Assembly: GCA_009781225.1 (NCBI GenBank)
Contig: WQYN01000006.1
Span: forward strand, 1-33,541
Source: Micrococcales bacterium
Lineage (GTDB): Bacteria > Actinomycetota > Actinomycetes > Actinomycetales > WQXJ01
Direction: 5' to 3'
Length of the DNA: 33,541 nt
Within the stretch, counting starts at the first letter, position 1. Each line of letters begins with the position of its first letter. The notes under the pieces are model-generated. The model was not told the DNA's origin and made no database searches. It was given only the letters and a program-made list of their open reading frames with translations. Shown here piece after piece: positions 8,801-16,170 of the stretch. Position numbers and translations under genes: made by a program.

Positions 8801-9637
8801 ATGCTCGTCAATCTCACCGACATTTGGGCCGAGGCGACGGGAGCCATCGCCTGCATCAACACCCCGCATGAGGACATTGTGCGCGCGGTGGTCGGGGCGG
8901 CGGAGGATCTCGGCGCTCCCGTCATCATCGCTCACGCCGAGGCGCACGATGACGCCGCTCCCCTCGAGCGGATCGGTCCGGTCATGATCCAGGCGGCTAG
9001 GCAGGCGAGCGTCCCGGTCTGCGTCCACCTTGACCACGCGCTGACCAGGAGTTTTGTCCTGCGCGGCATACGGGAGGGTTTCACCTCGCTCATGTGGGAC
9101 TGCTCGACGCTGCCGTTCGAGGAGAACGCGTCGCGGCTGCGGAGCCTCGTGGATGCGGTTCACCCTCTCGGCATCACCGTCGAAGGCGAGATCGGTGTCA
9201 TGCCCTCTGGTGCTGCGGACACCCACGGCGGCGGGTCTAGTGCCGAGGCTTTCACAACGCCGGAAGACGCGGCGCGGTTCGCTGATGAGACCCAGGTCGA
9301 TGCGCTCGCGGTGTGCTTTGGCTCGGCCCACGGCATCTACGCCACGACCCCCCACCTGGACCTCGACGTGTTGCGGTCCATCCGCGCCGCCGTCCGTCCC
9401 GAGACCGGCCTCGTGATGCACGGCTCCTCTGGCCTCAGCGACGCGGCGCTGCGATCCGCCGCTGACGCCGGCTGCGCCAAGATCAACTACTACACCTACC
9501 TCGCCACTGAGGCCTCCGACACCGCCGCCCAGATCGTCGCGGATTCCCCCACCCCGGTCTGCTACCACGACCTCGCGCAGGCCGTCTCCGCCCGCATGCA
9601 GGCCCACGTCCGCCACCTTCTGTCGGTCCTGGCGTGA
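8801..9637 (+). CDS. Class II (zinc) aldolase, fructose/tagatose-bisphosphate aldolase family
   Basis: Cytosolic metal-dependent aldolase of the Fba/GatY/KbaY/IolJ family, 278 residues, close to the GatY length. Visible active-site elements are VCVHLDHA (His76, Asp78, His79), SLMWDCSTLPFEEN (97-109), VEGEIGV (127-133), GSAHGIY with zinc ligand His177, VMHGSSGL with His207, and KINYYTYLA (227-235). The start is supported by GGAAGG upstream. Substrate could be tagatose-1,6-bisphosphate, fructose-1,6-bisphosphate or a deoxyketogluconate phosphate; the divergent PfkB kinase favours a dedicated sugar catabolic pair rather than central glycolysis. No transporter or regulator gene is next to it. Confidence 0.85.
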   Translation: MLVNLTDIWAEATGAIACINTPHEDIVRAVVGAAEDLGAPVIIAHAEAHDDAAPLERIGPVMIQAARQASVPVCVHLDHALTRSFVLRGIREGFTSLMWDCSTLPFEENASRLRSLVDAVHPLGITVEGEIGVMPSGAADTHGGGSSAEAFTTPEDAARFADETQVDALAVCFGSAHGIYATTPHLDLDVLRSIRAAVRPETGLVMHGSSGLSDAALRSAADAGCAKINYYTYLATEASDTAAQIVADSPTPVCYHDLAQAVSARMQAHVRHLLSVLA

Positions 9638-9668
9638 CAAACGCCCAGGAGCCGGCAACATAGAGAAT

Positions 9669-10205
9669 GTGAGCACCACTCCTGCGGATCGCGCCGCGCG
9701 CCTGACGCAGCTGTGGGTTGACCACCAGCCCGCCATCGCTGCCTTCGCGCGCCGCCGAGTCGATGCCGCGACGGCCGATGACGTCGTCTCCGAGGTCTTC
9801 ATCGTCGCCTGGCGTCGGCTAGACGAGGTGCCGCGCGATGAGAGGGCGTGGTTGATTGGCGTCGCCCGCAATGTCGTGATGACGCAGCAGCGCGGCTCCC
9901 AACGCGCGTTATCCCTGGTCAGCCGTGTTGCCGCCCAGCCTAGGGCCCAGTTAGTTGCTGAGGATGACGAGGGGGCAGAGCGCGTTGACCTCGCCCGGGC
10001 GTGGTCCCAGCTCGCCGAGCCCGACCGAGAGCTCCTTGCCTTGACGGCGTGGGACGGCCTGTCCGTCGCCCAGGCCGCCAGCGTGCTCTGCATCCCACGC
10101 ACCACCTGCGCCATGCGTCTCCTGCGCGCCCGCCGACGCTTCGCCACCCTCGCGGACGATGACGGCCCTCGCCCATCTTTTGTCCCTCCCACGAAAGGAC
10201 CGTGA
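9669..10205 (+). CDS. ECF-type RNA polymerase sigma factor
   Basis: Small (178 residue) sigma-70 family factor. Region 2 spans about residues 12-75 (AFARRRVDAATADDVVSEVFIVAWRRLDEVPRDERAWLIGVARNVV) and region 4 with its helix-turn-helix about 115-160 (LAEPDRELLALTAWDGLSVAQAASVLCIPRTTCAMRLLRARRRF). It starts with GTG without a ribosome site; a CAACAT hexamer at 9656-9661 would allow leaderless expression, which is weak. Its stop lies 3 bases before the ATG of a membrane protein, which may act as its anti-sigma partner or an accessory product. Stimulus unknown. Confidence 0.85.
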   Translation: MSTTPADRAARLTQLWVDHQPAIAAFARRRVDAATADDVVSEVFIVAWRRLDEVPRDERAWLIGVARNVVMTQQRGSQRALSLVSRVAAQPRAQLVAEDDEGAERVDLARAWSQLAEPDRELLALTAWDGLSVAQAASVLCIPRTTCAMRLLRARRRFATLADDDGPRPSFVPPTKGP

Positions 10206-10207
10206 CC

Positions 10208-11797
10208 ATGTCTGTTACCCGACGAATCCGTCTTCTTGACCCCGAGCGAGGACGCCGTGCACCTGGCGCGACCCCCTCCGATCCAGCCCTACTGGCGATC
10301 ATCGGAACGGAGCCCACTGCGCCGGAGGCCGGTGCGCCTGTTTTTGCTCCGCGCCGTCCCCGCCGATCCGGCACGATGCGGCTGGCCGGGGCGCTCGCGA
10401 CACTCGCGATGGCGGGGGGCGCCATCGGCCTCATGCTGGCTGGGGGAGACGACGGGGGGCCGAGGCTGTTGTCGGGGGGAGGACCCCCGGTACCACAACC
10501 TGTCGACACCATCCAGCCCCCACCCAATCCGACTCCTGGGCCGCCCACCGACATGGCCCTGGAGCCCACGTGGATCACCCCGACACCAGTCCCCACCCCT
10601 CGGCTGATTGACGAGGAAGGCGCTGTCGTGGCCCTGGAGGCGGCGAGGGCGGAATACGTGACGCCTGAGCGATGCGCCCGGCAGATGAGCCAGAACATCC
10701 TCGCGGACGGAAAGGCTCCTCTTCCCGATCCCGTCGTGACCGTCCTGACAACGGCGGGTGAGAAGTTCTCTATCTCCGTCGCGACGTCCGGCAAGCAGTA
10801 CCGCTACTGCTTTGGGGAGAGCGAGCTCTCGGGGCGCCTCCTCACTGGAATGGCGGAAGAAGGCCTGGTGGACGGCTCCCTCGGTGAGGGTGAGGTCTCC
10901 GTTGAGGTGGCCCGCGACGGGGCAGCCGCTGAGTTCATGAGTGGCTACCCGGTCGCCACGGCAGTGGTGGGGCGAGTGGGTCCCGGAGTTGAGAGGATCT
11001 ACGCGGCCACGTTGGAGGGGCCGACCCACGAGGCGACGATCGACGGCGGGTGGTGGGGGCTATGGATTCCGGCTGAGCAGGCGCTGGAGTCGATCAACTG
11101 GGAGGTTGAGGGTGGTGAGAGTAGGACCACTGCGGTCAGTGTGCCGCTGAGGCCCGTGTATGCCTGGGAGGGGAAGATCGCCCGGCCTCCGGAGAATTGG
11201 GAAGGCAAGTGGGTCTGCTATCAGTCAGAAGGCCCAGACTGCATTATCCCGACGCTCGAGCCGGCGCCGCGCGACCCCGCGAGGAACCAGGGTGCGGAGT
11301 GGATCGAGAGCTTCGACCTTGAACTCGCCCTCGCCGATGCCGACGAGCGCTGGGACTGGGCGCTGGGAACGGCGGAGGGGAACTACCAATACGACATCAA
11401 CGACGGCGAAAGCGCCTACGGCGGGCTCGGGGTCTTCGATCCCAACACCACCGGGCCCACCATCGAAGAAGCCCGATTCGCGGTAGCGACCGAGGACACA
11501 TCAGTTGGCCGGTTCCTCCAAGGCGCCAACCGAAGCGCCATCGTAGGGCGCACCGGGAACGGCGATCTGCTGGCTGTCACCACCACCCTGCGCGACGGCA
11601 CCGTGGTCACAGCGACCGTTGACGGCGGGTGGTGGATGATTCTGCCCCTCGCCGAGTCTCACCACCCGGTCCTCACCTTCACCTGGCGAGACGGCTCCAC
11701 CACGAGCGAGACTATCGACCTCGTCGACTCCTGGGACCAGGACAACCCGACCCGCTACGCCCCCCAGGAGTACTCCGCCCGCGAGATCAGCCCCTAG
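10208..11797 (+). CDS. Single-span membrane protein, possible anti-sigma partner, with a duplicated extracellular domain
   Basis: Unrecognised 529-residue protein translated with the upstream ECF sigma gene. The N-terminus (RRIRLLDPERGRRAPGATPSDPALLAII) resembles the cytoplasmic tail of CU044_5270-type proteins that accompany ECF sigma factors in actinomycetes. One membrane helix is seen at about 58-79 (RLAGALATLAMAGGAIGLMLAG), then a proline-rich stretch and an outer region. The outer region holds two related halves, each ending in ATI/VDGGWW followed by a WxxP or LP strand (about 277 and 470). The ATG at 10208 is preferred to the GTG at 10202 because GAAAGGA sits about 8 bases before it. 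No zinc anti-sigma HxxxCxxC motif was noticed, so the regulatory role is inferred from position only. Confidence 0.7.
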   Translation: MSVTRRIRLLDPERGRRAPGATPSDPALLAIIGTEPTAPEAGAPVFAPRRPRRSGTMRLAGALATLAMAGGAIGLMLAGGDDGGPRLLSGGGPPVPQPVDTIQPPPNPTPGPPTDMALEPTWITPTPVPTPRLIDEEGAVVALEAARAEYVTPERCARQMSQNILADGKAPLPDPVVTVLTTAGEKFSISVATSGKQYRYCFGESELSGRLLTGMAEEGLVDGSLGEGEVSVEVARDGAAAEFMSGYPVATAVVGRVGPGVERIYAATLEGPTHEATIDGGWWGLWIPAEQALESINWEVEGGESRTTAVSVPLRPVYAWEGKIARPPENWEGKWVCYQSEGPDCIIPTLEPAPRDPARNQGAEWIESFDLELALADADERWDWALGTAEGNYQYDINDGESAYGGLGVFDPNTTGPTIEEARFAVATEDTSVGRFLQGANRSAIVGRTGNGDLLAVTTTLRDGTVVTATVDGGWWMILPLAESHHPVLTFTWRDGSTTSETIDLVDSWDQDNPTRYAPQEYSAREISP

Positions 11798-11810
11798 GGC
11801 TCCTCTTCCC

Positions 11811-11885
11811 GTCGACTCATGGGACGAGCGCGACCCAACCCGCTACGCCCCGCCAGGAGCACCCCGCTCGCGAGGCAAGCCCTTG
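11811..11885 (+). pseudogene. 3' remnant of a lost paralogue of the preceding gene
   Basis: This stretch repeats, with about a dozen differences, the last 75 bases of the preceding gene (11723-11797). It reads VDSWDERDPTRYAPP against VDSWDQDNPTRYAPQ in the intact gene. A one-base insertion (CCCCGCC versus CCCCCC) then breaks the frame and the stop. It looks like the tail of a tandem duplicate whose body was deleted. Confidence 0.7.
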
Positions 11886-11899
11886 GACGGACCCAGCTC

Positions 11900-11912
11900 C
11901 CGCCATCGTGCG
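11900..11912 (+). repeat. CCGCCATCGTGCG motif, exact copy 2
   Basis: Intergenic copy that ends 12 bases upstream of the -10 of the first vapBC operon, so it covers the -35 region. Confidence 0.8.
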
Positions 11913-11924
11913 ATGTGGTGGTGG

Positions 11925-11930
11925 TACACT
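11925..11930 (+). promoter_or_regulatory. -10 element, leaderless promoter of the antitoxin gene
   Basis: TACACT followed by 6 bases and then the GTG start at 11937. There is no ribosome site, so translation probably starts at the 5' end of the mRNA. Confidence 0.5.
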
Positions 11931-11936
11931 GCGCAG

Positions 11937-12200
11937 GTGAGCACGACGTTACATAGGATTCAGGTGACCCAGACGGCGGAGGTTGGGCGAGCCCTGGCGA
12001 TCGGCCGGAGTCTGTGGCCAGGCCTTCCGGCGAGCCAGGTGGCGGCCCGTCTCATTGACGAAGGCGCTCGCTCCCTAGGCCGCGCCGAGACCGCCCGCCG
12101 TGCCGAGCGCAAAGAGGCTTTGCGGCGGACGGCTGGTCTTTTCTCTGGGGCCTACCCGGAGGGCTACCTCGCCGAGCTGCGCGAAGACTGGCCGACATGA
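11937..12200 (+). CDS. VapB-type antitoxin
   Basis: 87-residue probable antitoxin. It is placed directly before a PIN-domain toxin with a 4-base ATGA overlap, the usual VapBC arrangement. The N-terminal half (VGRALAIGRSLWPGLPASQVAARLIDEGARSL) could form a ribbon-helix-helix-like DNA-binding unit. The C-terminal tail (RRTAGLFSGAYPEGYLAELREDWPT) would be the toxin-neutralising segment. GTG at 11937 is chosen over an upstream in-frame ATG at 11883 because the -10 element lies between them. Family assignment rests mainly on context. Confidence 0.7.
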   Translation: MSTTLHRIQVTQTAEVGRALAIGRSLWPGLPASQVAARLIDEGARSLGRAETARRAERKEALRRTAGLFSGAYPEGYLAELREDWPT

Positions 12201-12583
12201 TCGTCCTGGACGCCAGCGTTCTGATCTCCCACCTCGAGGCTGGCCACACACACGCCGAACGAACCCGAGTTGTCCTTGACACCGCAGAAGATCTGATCAT
12301 CCATCCCATCACTCTCGCCGAATGCCTGGTCGGACCGGCGCGACAGGGTAACGGGGAGGCCTTTCGAGGGGCAATCTCGCAGATTGGCGTGGTGACCTGG
12401 CGGCCGGACGACGAGCAGCCCTACCGGTTGGCCCAGCTGCGTGCTTCGACCGGATTGCGCCTGCCCGATTGTTGCGTCATTGACACCGCGATCCAGCTCA
12501 GGGCAAGCCTGGCGAGCTTTGGCGCGCGACTGGCGAAAACCGCGGGAGACCTGGGGTTAGTCGTCCATGGGCTGACTGCTTAG
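12197..12583 (+). CDS. VapC-type PIN-domain ribonuclease toxin
   Basis: 128-residue PIN-domain protein, the toxin of a type II module; VapC toxins cut tRNA or rRNA. The acidic metal-binding set is visible: Asp5 (MIVLDASVLI), Glu42 (TLAECLVG), Asp91 (LRLPDCCVI) and Asp96. Length is typical of the family. It overlaps the antitoxin by 4 bases and ends 7 bases from the convergent rhodanese gene. Confidence 0.85.
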   Translation: MIVLDASVLISHLEAGHTHAERTRVVLDTAEDLIIHPITLAECLVGPARQGNGEAFRGAISQIGVVTWRPDDEQPYRLAQLRASTGLRLPDCCVIDTAIQLRASLASFGARLAKTAGDLGLVVHGLTA

Positions 12584-12590
12584 GACTTCA

Positions 12591-12992
12591 CTAGGTCACG
12601 ATTGGGACGTCCAGGAGCTTGGCGGCCTCATCAATCCCGCCGGCGAGGGTGACGTTTGTGAATCCCGAGGACTCCATCTGGGCGACAGCCATCGCGGCGC
12701 GGGCACCTGCGCGGCAGTAGACGAAGTAATGAGTGTCTCGCGGGAGAGCTTCGATCTGGGGCTCGAAGTCAGAGGCCCGGATATCGATGTTGATGGCACC
12801 CTCAAGGTGCCCTTCGGCGAACTCGTCGGGCGCGCGCACATCGAGAATCGTGGCGTCGGAGGTATCGACGCCGTCGGCGGGCGCTGGCTTCGGCGACCCA
12901 CATCCCGACAGGGCAAAGCTCCCCGCCAGAAGCGCTGGTACGAGCGTCAGCAGGATTCCCACGCTGCGCGACATCGTTCGGTGTTTGTCCAT
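12591..12992 (-). CDS. Rhodanese-domain lipoprotein
   Basis: 133-residue exported single-domain rhodanese. The signal peptide ends in a lipobox (FALSGC, Cys31), so it should be anchored to the outer face of the membrane. The rhodanese fold is visible from ILDVRAPDEFAEGHLEGAINI to the active-site loop YCRAGARAA (Cys93 nucleophile) and AGGIDE near the end. The six-residue loop is of the sulfurtransferase type. The partner and sulfur donor are unknown. Confidence 0.88.
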   Translation of the reverse strand: MDKHRTMSRSVGILLTLVPALLAGSFALSGCGSPKPAPADGVDTSDATILDVRAPDEFAEGHLEGAINIDIRASDFEPQIEALPRDTHYFVYCRAGARAAMAVAQMESSGFTNVTLAGGIDEAAKLLDVPIVT

Positions 12993-12999
12993 GAGCGAG

Positions 13000-13005
13000 A
13001 GGCTA
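13000..13005 (-). promoter_or_regulatory. -10 element, leaderless promoter of the rhodanese gene
   Basis: TAGCCT on the minus strand, 7 bases before the ATG at 12992, with no ribosome site between. Confidence 0.45.
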
Positions 13006-13141
13006 CCGTCGGAATGTCACCAAGACCGCAGGCGTCCAGAAACGTCCCACAAACGCTGTCGGTGCCAGTGGATTTGGCGGTTTCGGGCGCTCACGGCAGG
13101 ATGTGTGGGGACGGGGCACGACCATCAGAGGGGACTGATCA

Positions 13142-14242
13142 ATGACCAATTCGCGAATCATCTCTGCATCTCGGACCGGGCCAGCGCATTGTGGTGTCCT
13201 TGCCGCGGCCGTTGCTGGCGCCCTGGTGATGGGCGTCGTGGTGGCACCACCGGCCGGTGCCGTGTCCGCCGCCTCGGTGACTGCCTCGGCGAGCCAGCCG
13301 TCTGCGAAGGCACGCGCACCCAAGATCGTCAAGAAGAGGGTCTCGGGCACGACCACGGGTCAGGGCAAGGTGAAGTACAGCTTCGTCAAGCCCATCCTCA
13401 AGGGATCAACGGCCAAGAACCGAAAGGCCTTCAACACCCGGGTTGACAAGACGCTCGCCAAGCTCTTGTCCGGTTGGGTCAAGGCGGAGCGGCGCAACCC
13501 GACCCGGTGCTCGGACGCGAAGTACCTGCCCCAGGTGGCGAGCCTGCGGACCACGCGCGCCGACGCTGCCATCTACCAGGGGCGCTACGCCTCCGTGGGA
13601 CTGTCGCTCGATGGCGGTGTGTCCTGCGATCCGGCGGCCTACACGACAATCCGGTCCTTCACCATTGACCTCACGACAGGCAAGGCTGTCTCCCTGGACA
13701 AGGTGGTCGCCAACCCCTTCAAGGTGCTCGACTGGGCGGTCGTCGCCCGGCTCACTGAGGACGAGCGAGACAATGCGTGGAGGCCGCGCGGGTCAGGCAC
13801 CGGAGCGCTGTACAAATGGGCAGGCTGGTCGGTGTCGAATGACGGCTTGCGCCTCTACTGGGATGGCCCGGACGACCACTGGGAGGGAAAGAACGTCTTC
13901 GTCCCATGGTCCGCGATCCCTCGGCCAAGCGAGGCCACCGGCAAGGTCCAAACGGCAAAGTGGATCCTGCGGTCGGTGGGCGGGACCTGCCCCCTGGGCA
14001 ACGACAAGCCGAGCGCTGACGGCGTCTGCGCCACCGTCACCCTCAGGGCGAAGGGCAACGCTGTCGAGTTCTCCGGTGGCATCCTCCAGCCCTCCGATTG
14101 GGTAGGAGTCCGGCGAGCCTCCAACGCCGTCGTAACCCCAACCTTCCGAGGAACCGGCCACCCCTGGCAGACCCTGCACTTCTCCGACCCCGCAGTCCTC
14201 TCCCTCCCAGACACCTTCGGCCCCGAATGGGAAAAGCAGTAG
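13142..14242 (+). CDS. Secreted protein with DUF3298/DUF4163-like region
   Basis: 366-residue exported protein of unknown function. A signal peptide (GVLAAAVAGALVMGVVVAPPAGA) is followed by a basic linker and then a region with the pattern of DUF4163/DUF3298 proteins (PdaC or RsiV-like). That pattern comprises PILKGSTAKNRKAFNTRVDKTL, YASVGLSLDG, RSFTIDLTTGKAVSLDKVVANPF, VSNDGLRLYWD and NVFVPWSAIPRP (about 80-270). The C-terminal 80 residues, with two cysteines (GGTCPLG, DGVCATV), are not recognised. RsiV-type proteins bind lysozyme, but that role is not shown here. A GAGGGG about 9 bases before the ATG may serve as ribosome site. Confidence 0.7.
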   Translation: MTNSRIISASRTGPAHCGVLAAAVAGALVMGVVVAPPAGAVSAASVTASASQPSAKARAPKIVKKRVSGTTTGQGKVKYSFVKPILKGSTAKNRKAFNTRVDKTLAKLLSGWVKAERRNPTRCSDAKYLPQVASLRTTRADAAIYQGRYASVGLSLDGGVSCDPAAYTTIRSFTIDLTTGKAVSLDKVVANPFKVLDWAVVARLTEDERDNAWRPRGSGTGALYKWAGWSVSNDGLRLYWDGPDDHWEGKNVFVPWSAIPRPSEATGKVQTAKWILRSVGGTCPLGNDKPSADGVCATVTLRAKGNAVEFSGGILQPSDWVGVRRASNAVVTPTFRGTGHPWQTLHFSDPAVLSLPDTFGPEWEKQ

Positions 14243-14311
14243 CAGGAAGCGTCCCCGCCAGCAGCGCGACAGCGGTGGCAGTGTCCCGCCGTCCCACCCC
14301 CACCCGGACCA

Positions 14312-14362
14312 GGGAGTGGTTTCGTTGGTTTTGCAGGGGTCAAATTCAACGAATCCACTCCC
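14312..14362. repeat. 16-bp inverted repeat with 19-base spacer
   Basis: Arms GGGAGTGGTTTCGTTG (14312-14327) and CAACGAATCCACTCCC (14347-14362) match at 15 of 16 positions; TTTG and CAAA inside the spacer could extend the stem. It lies between the secreted protein gene and the second vapBC operon. There is no T-run after it, so an operator or RNA-structure role is as likely as termination. Confidence 0.65.
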
Positions 14363-14409
14363 CAGTTCGCGTCGGCGTGCCGTGCTGAGGGATCTCACTC
14401 GTTATGGGG

Positions 14410-14415
14410 TAGAGT
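14410..14415 (+). promoter_or_regulatory. Candidate -10 for the second vapBC operon
   Basis: TAGAGT about 40 bases before the ATG at 14456, giving a short leader with AAGGAG at 14445-14450. Confidence 0.4.
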
Positions 14416-14455
14416 GGGTGGGAAGTAGGAAGTGGGAACGCAACAAGGAGCTGGC

Positions 14456-14704
14456 ATGACAACGATGCTGAGACCGAAGAACCAGGTGACACTTCCCACC
14501 TCGTTGACGCAGGAGCTTGGGTGGAAGGTGGGTGACCGACTCGACGTCGTCCGCGAGAACGACCGCCTCGTGGTGATCGCGCAGCCCCTTGCCTGCGTCC
14601 CGGCGACTCGCACGTGGGCCGAGTTTGTGGACTCTGGCCCGCGCTTGGCGCTGGCTGAGGGCACGACCGTGGCGGAACTCCTCGCCGCTGATCGCGAGGA
14701 GTGA
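14456..14704 (+). CDS. AbrB/MazE-type (SpoVT-AbrB fold) antitoxin
   Basis: 82-residue antitoxin with the swapped-hairpin AbrB signature near its N-terminus (MLRPKNQVTLPTSLTQELGWKVGDRLDVVRENDRLVV, about 4-41). That domain binds operator DNA as a dimer. The acidic C-terminal tail should bind the toxin. The ATG at 14456 has AAGGAG 5 bases upstream; the in-frame GTG at 14432 lacks one. The toxin gene starts 3 bases after its stop. Confidence 0.85.
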   Translation: MTTMLRPKNQVTLPTSLTQELGWKVGDRLDVVRENDRLVVIAQPLACVPATRTWAEFVDSGPRLALAEGTTVAELLAADREE

Positions 14705-14707
14705 GCG

Positions 14708-15142
14708 ATGATAGCGCCCGGGATCATCTACCTCGACACCTCCGCCGTCGCGAGCGTCCTGTTTCGGGAGCCCGCTGGAGAGGCTATGGGGGCCGTTCTG
14801 CGGGAGTGTGAGTTGGAGGGTGCGGAGGTTGCCAGCTCGCAGATTCTCCGAGTCGAACTCCACAGGGCCGCTCTGAGGAACGCGCTGCAAGCCGGCAAGG
14901 ATGACTACAATCGCGACTCCGTGGAGCGCGCGCTCGCATCGATCACCCTGTATGAGATCAATCATCGCGTGCTCGATACCGCGATCTCCCTGCGGCCCTA
15001 CCTTGGGAGTCTCGACTCGATCCACGTGGCGACGGCCATGATGCTGGGCCCGGCGGTTGTTCGTTTCGCATCTCTGGACCTCGCGCAGTGCGAGGTGGCA
15101 AGCGTCAACGGCCTGGAGACTATCCCAACGCCAGGCTGGTGA
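14708..15142 (+). CDS. VapC-type PIN-domain ribonuclease toxin
   Basis: 144-residue PIN-domain toxin paired with the AbrB-type antitoxin. Conserved acids are Asp10 (IIYLDTSAVASVL), Glu50 (ILRVELHRAA), Asp103 (GSLDSIHVATA) and Asp124 (FASLDLAQCEV). It belongs to a different VapC lineage from the toxin at 12197. Its stop codon directly abuts the 3' end of the convergent truncated NACHT gene. Confidence 0.88.
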   Translation: MIAPGIIYLDTSAVASVLFREPAGEAMGAVLRECELEGAEVASSQILRVELHRAALRNALQAGKDDYNRDSVERALASITLYEINHRVLDTAISLRPYLGSLDSIHVATAMMLGPAVVRFASLDLAQCEVASVNGLETIPTPGW

Positions 15143-16075
15143 TCATACCGTTTGCGGGCTTGGCGGTGCCTCTAGAAACGTGACCGGGGCTAGTTCGATG
15201 TGGCGGCCAGCGATCACCTGGCCTTCGTCGCCACTGATAAGGCGCTTGTAGTCTGCGGTCCGAGAGGTGACGACAAACTGTGCTTCCTTGTCCTCGTTGA
15301 GCGCACGAATGACCGCCGTCGAATCCTCGGCCGGCATCTCGCCGAGTCCGTCGAGGATGGGAAGGATTCGCCGCTCTTCGACGAGGCGAGCAACCACCTC
15401 GGGCTTGCTCCTGGCGTTCTTGCCGACCTGGTTGGCAAGCCAGGACCGGAAGTGCTCGGTCACTGCGGTGTCGCCACCCTGTTCCAGGTCGACGTCAGGA
15501 TGGTAGCTGGTCAGCGGGACCCAGACAGGGACCTGCTGGGGCCGCTCTCCCGGACTGGTCGGATCTGCGAGGAGGTCGAGCAACAAGTACGAAGCCGTAA
15601 CAGTCTTACCTGAACCGGGTTCGCCCACGATCACAAGACGCTGGTCTTTCAGACTTCGGAAGTAGTCGCCGATGGTGGCGAGCGTGCCCTCGACCTTCTG
15701 GCCGCCCTGATGCCCGCGCAGCAGAATCCCCTCCGCGTCCGGGGGAAGAACACCTCGTCCCGGAGGGCCGAACCCCACATCCGCTACCTGGGCAAGGTGG
15801 CCGCGCCTGCGCGTGAACCGCGTCGAAGACTCAAGGAAACGTGCTCTATCACGTCTACCCATCCGGCGTAGCGTGGTCAACGCTGCCTCAGGAGACTGAG
15901 ACACCTGACTGGTACGCAGCCTCCCGAGAGCGATCACGGCGCCGAGCAGCGTCAGAGGAACAGTGATCAGGGCAGTCGGATCAGAGTCTGGCCATATCCT
16001 TCTGCCAAAGAACAGCCCTCCAGCGGAGCACGCCACGACAGCCACCGCTGACAGTACCCATTCACGCTTTCTCAC
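15143..16075 (-). CDS. Truncated membrane-anchored NACHT-domain NTPase
   Basis: 310-residue protein with two N-terminal membrane helices (about 7-24 and 34-51), a linker, and a NACHT-type P-loop domain. Walker A is VGEPGSGKT (150-158) and the Walker B region is RILPILDGLGEM (236-247); Gly replaces the second Asp of the usual LDGLDE. Sensor-like FVVTSR is at 267-272. The frame stops shortly after HIELAPVTFLE with an unrelated tail (APPSPQTV), just where family members continue for hundreds of residues. NACHT proteins belong to the STAND class and some act in phage defence, but this one lacks any sensor domain. It starts with GTG from a leaderless-type promoter. Its 3' end abuts the vapBC toxin stop. 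Confidence 0.75.
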   Translation of the reverse strand: MRKREWVLSAVAVVACSAGGLFFGRRIWPDSDPTALITVPLTLLGAVIALGRLRTSQVSQSPEAALTTLRRMGRRDRARFLESSTRFTRRRGHLAQVADVGFGPPGRGVLPPDAEGILLRGHQGGQKVEGTLATIGDYFRSLKDQRLVIVGEPGSGKTVTASYLLLDLLADPTSPGERPQQVPVWVPLTSYHPDVDLEQGGDTAVTEHFRSWLANQVGKNARSKPEVVARLVEERRILPILDGLGEMPAEDSTAVIRALNEDKEAQFVVTSRTADYKRLISGDEGQVIAGRHIELAPVTFLEAPPSPQTV

Positions 16076-16081
16076 GAGGCG

Positions 16082-16087
16082 ATGTTA
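16082..16087 (-). promoter_or_regulatory. -10 element, leaderless promoter of the NACHT gene
   Basis: TAACAT on the minus strand, 6 bases before the GTG start at 16075. Confidence 0.45.
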
Positions 16088-16170
16088 GCGGTCGTCATGA
16101 TGGGACGGCCCATCGACGACGCCGACCAGGTCGATCCCGCGATCATCCCGCGTTCCCGCCTGCCGTCGGG

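Noticed and set aside
8756-10192. 478-residue minus-strand frame
   Set aside because: Antisense to both the aldolase and the sigma factor, which have intact family motifs; composition is Arg/Ser-rich.
14312-14362. Insertion-sequence end or MITE
   Set aside because: No second matching copy, no transposase remnant and no target duplication could be seen in the window.
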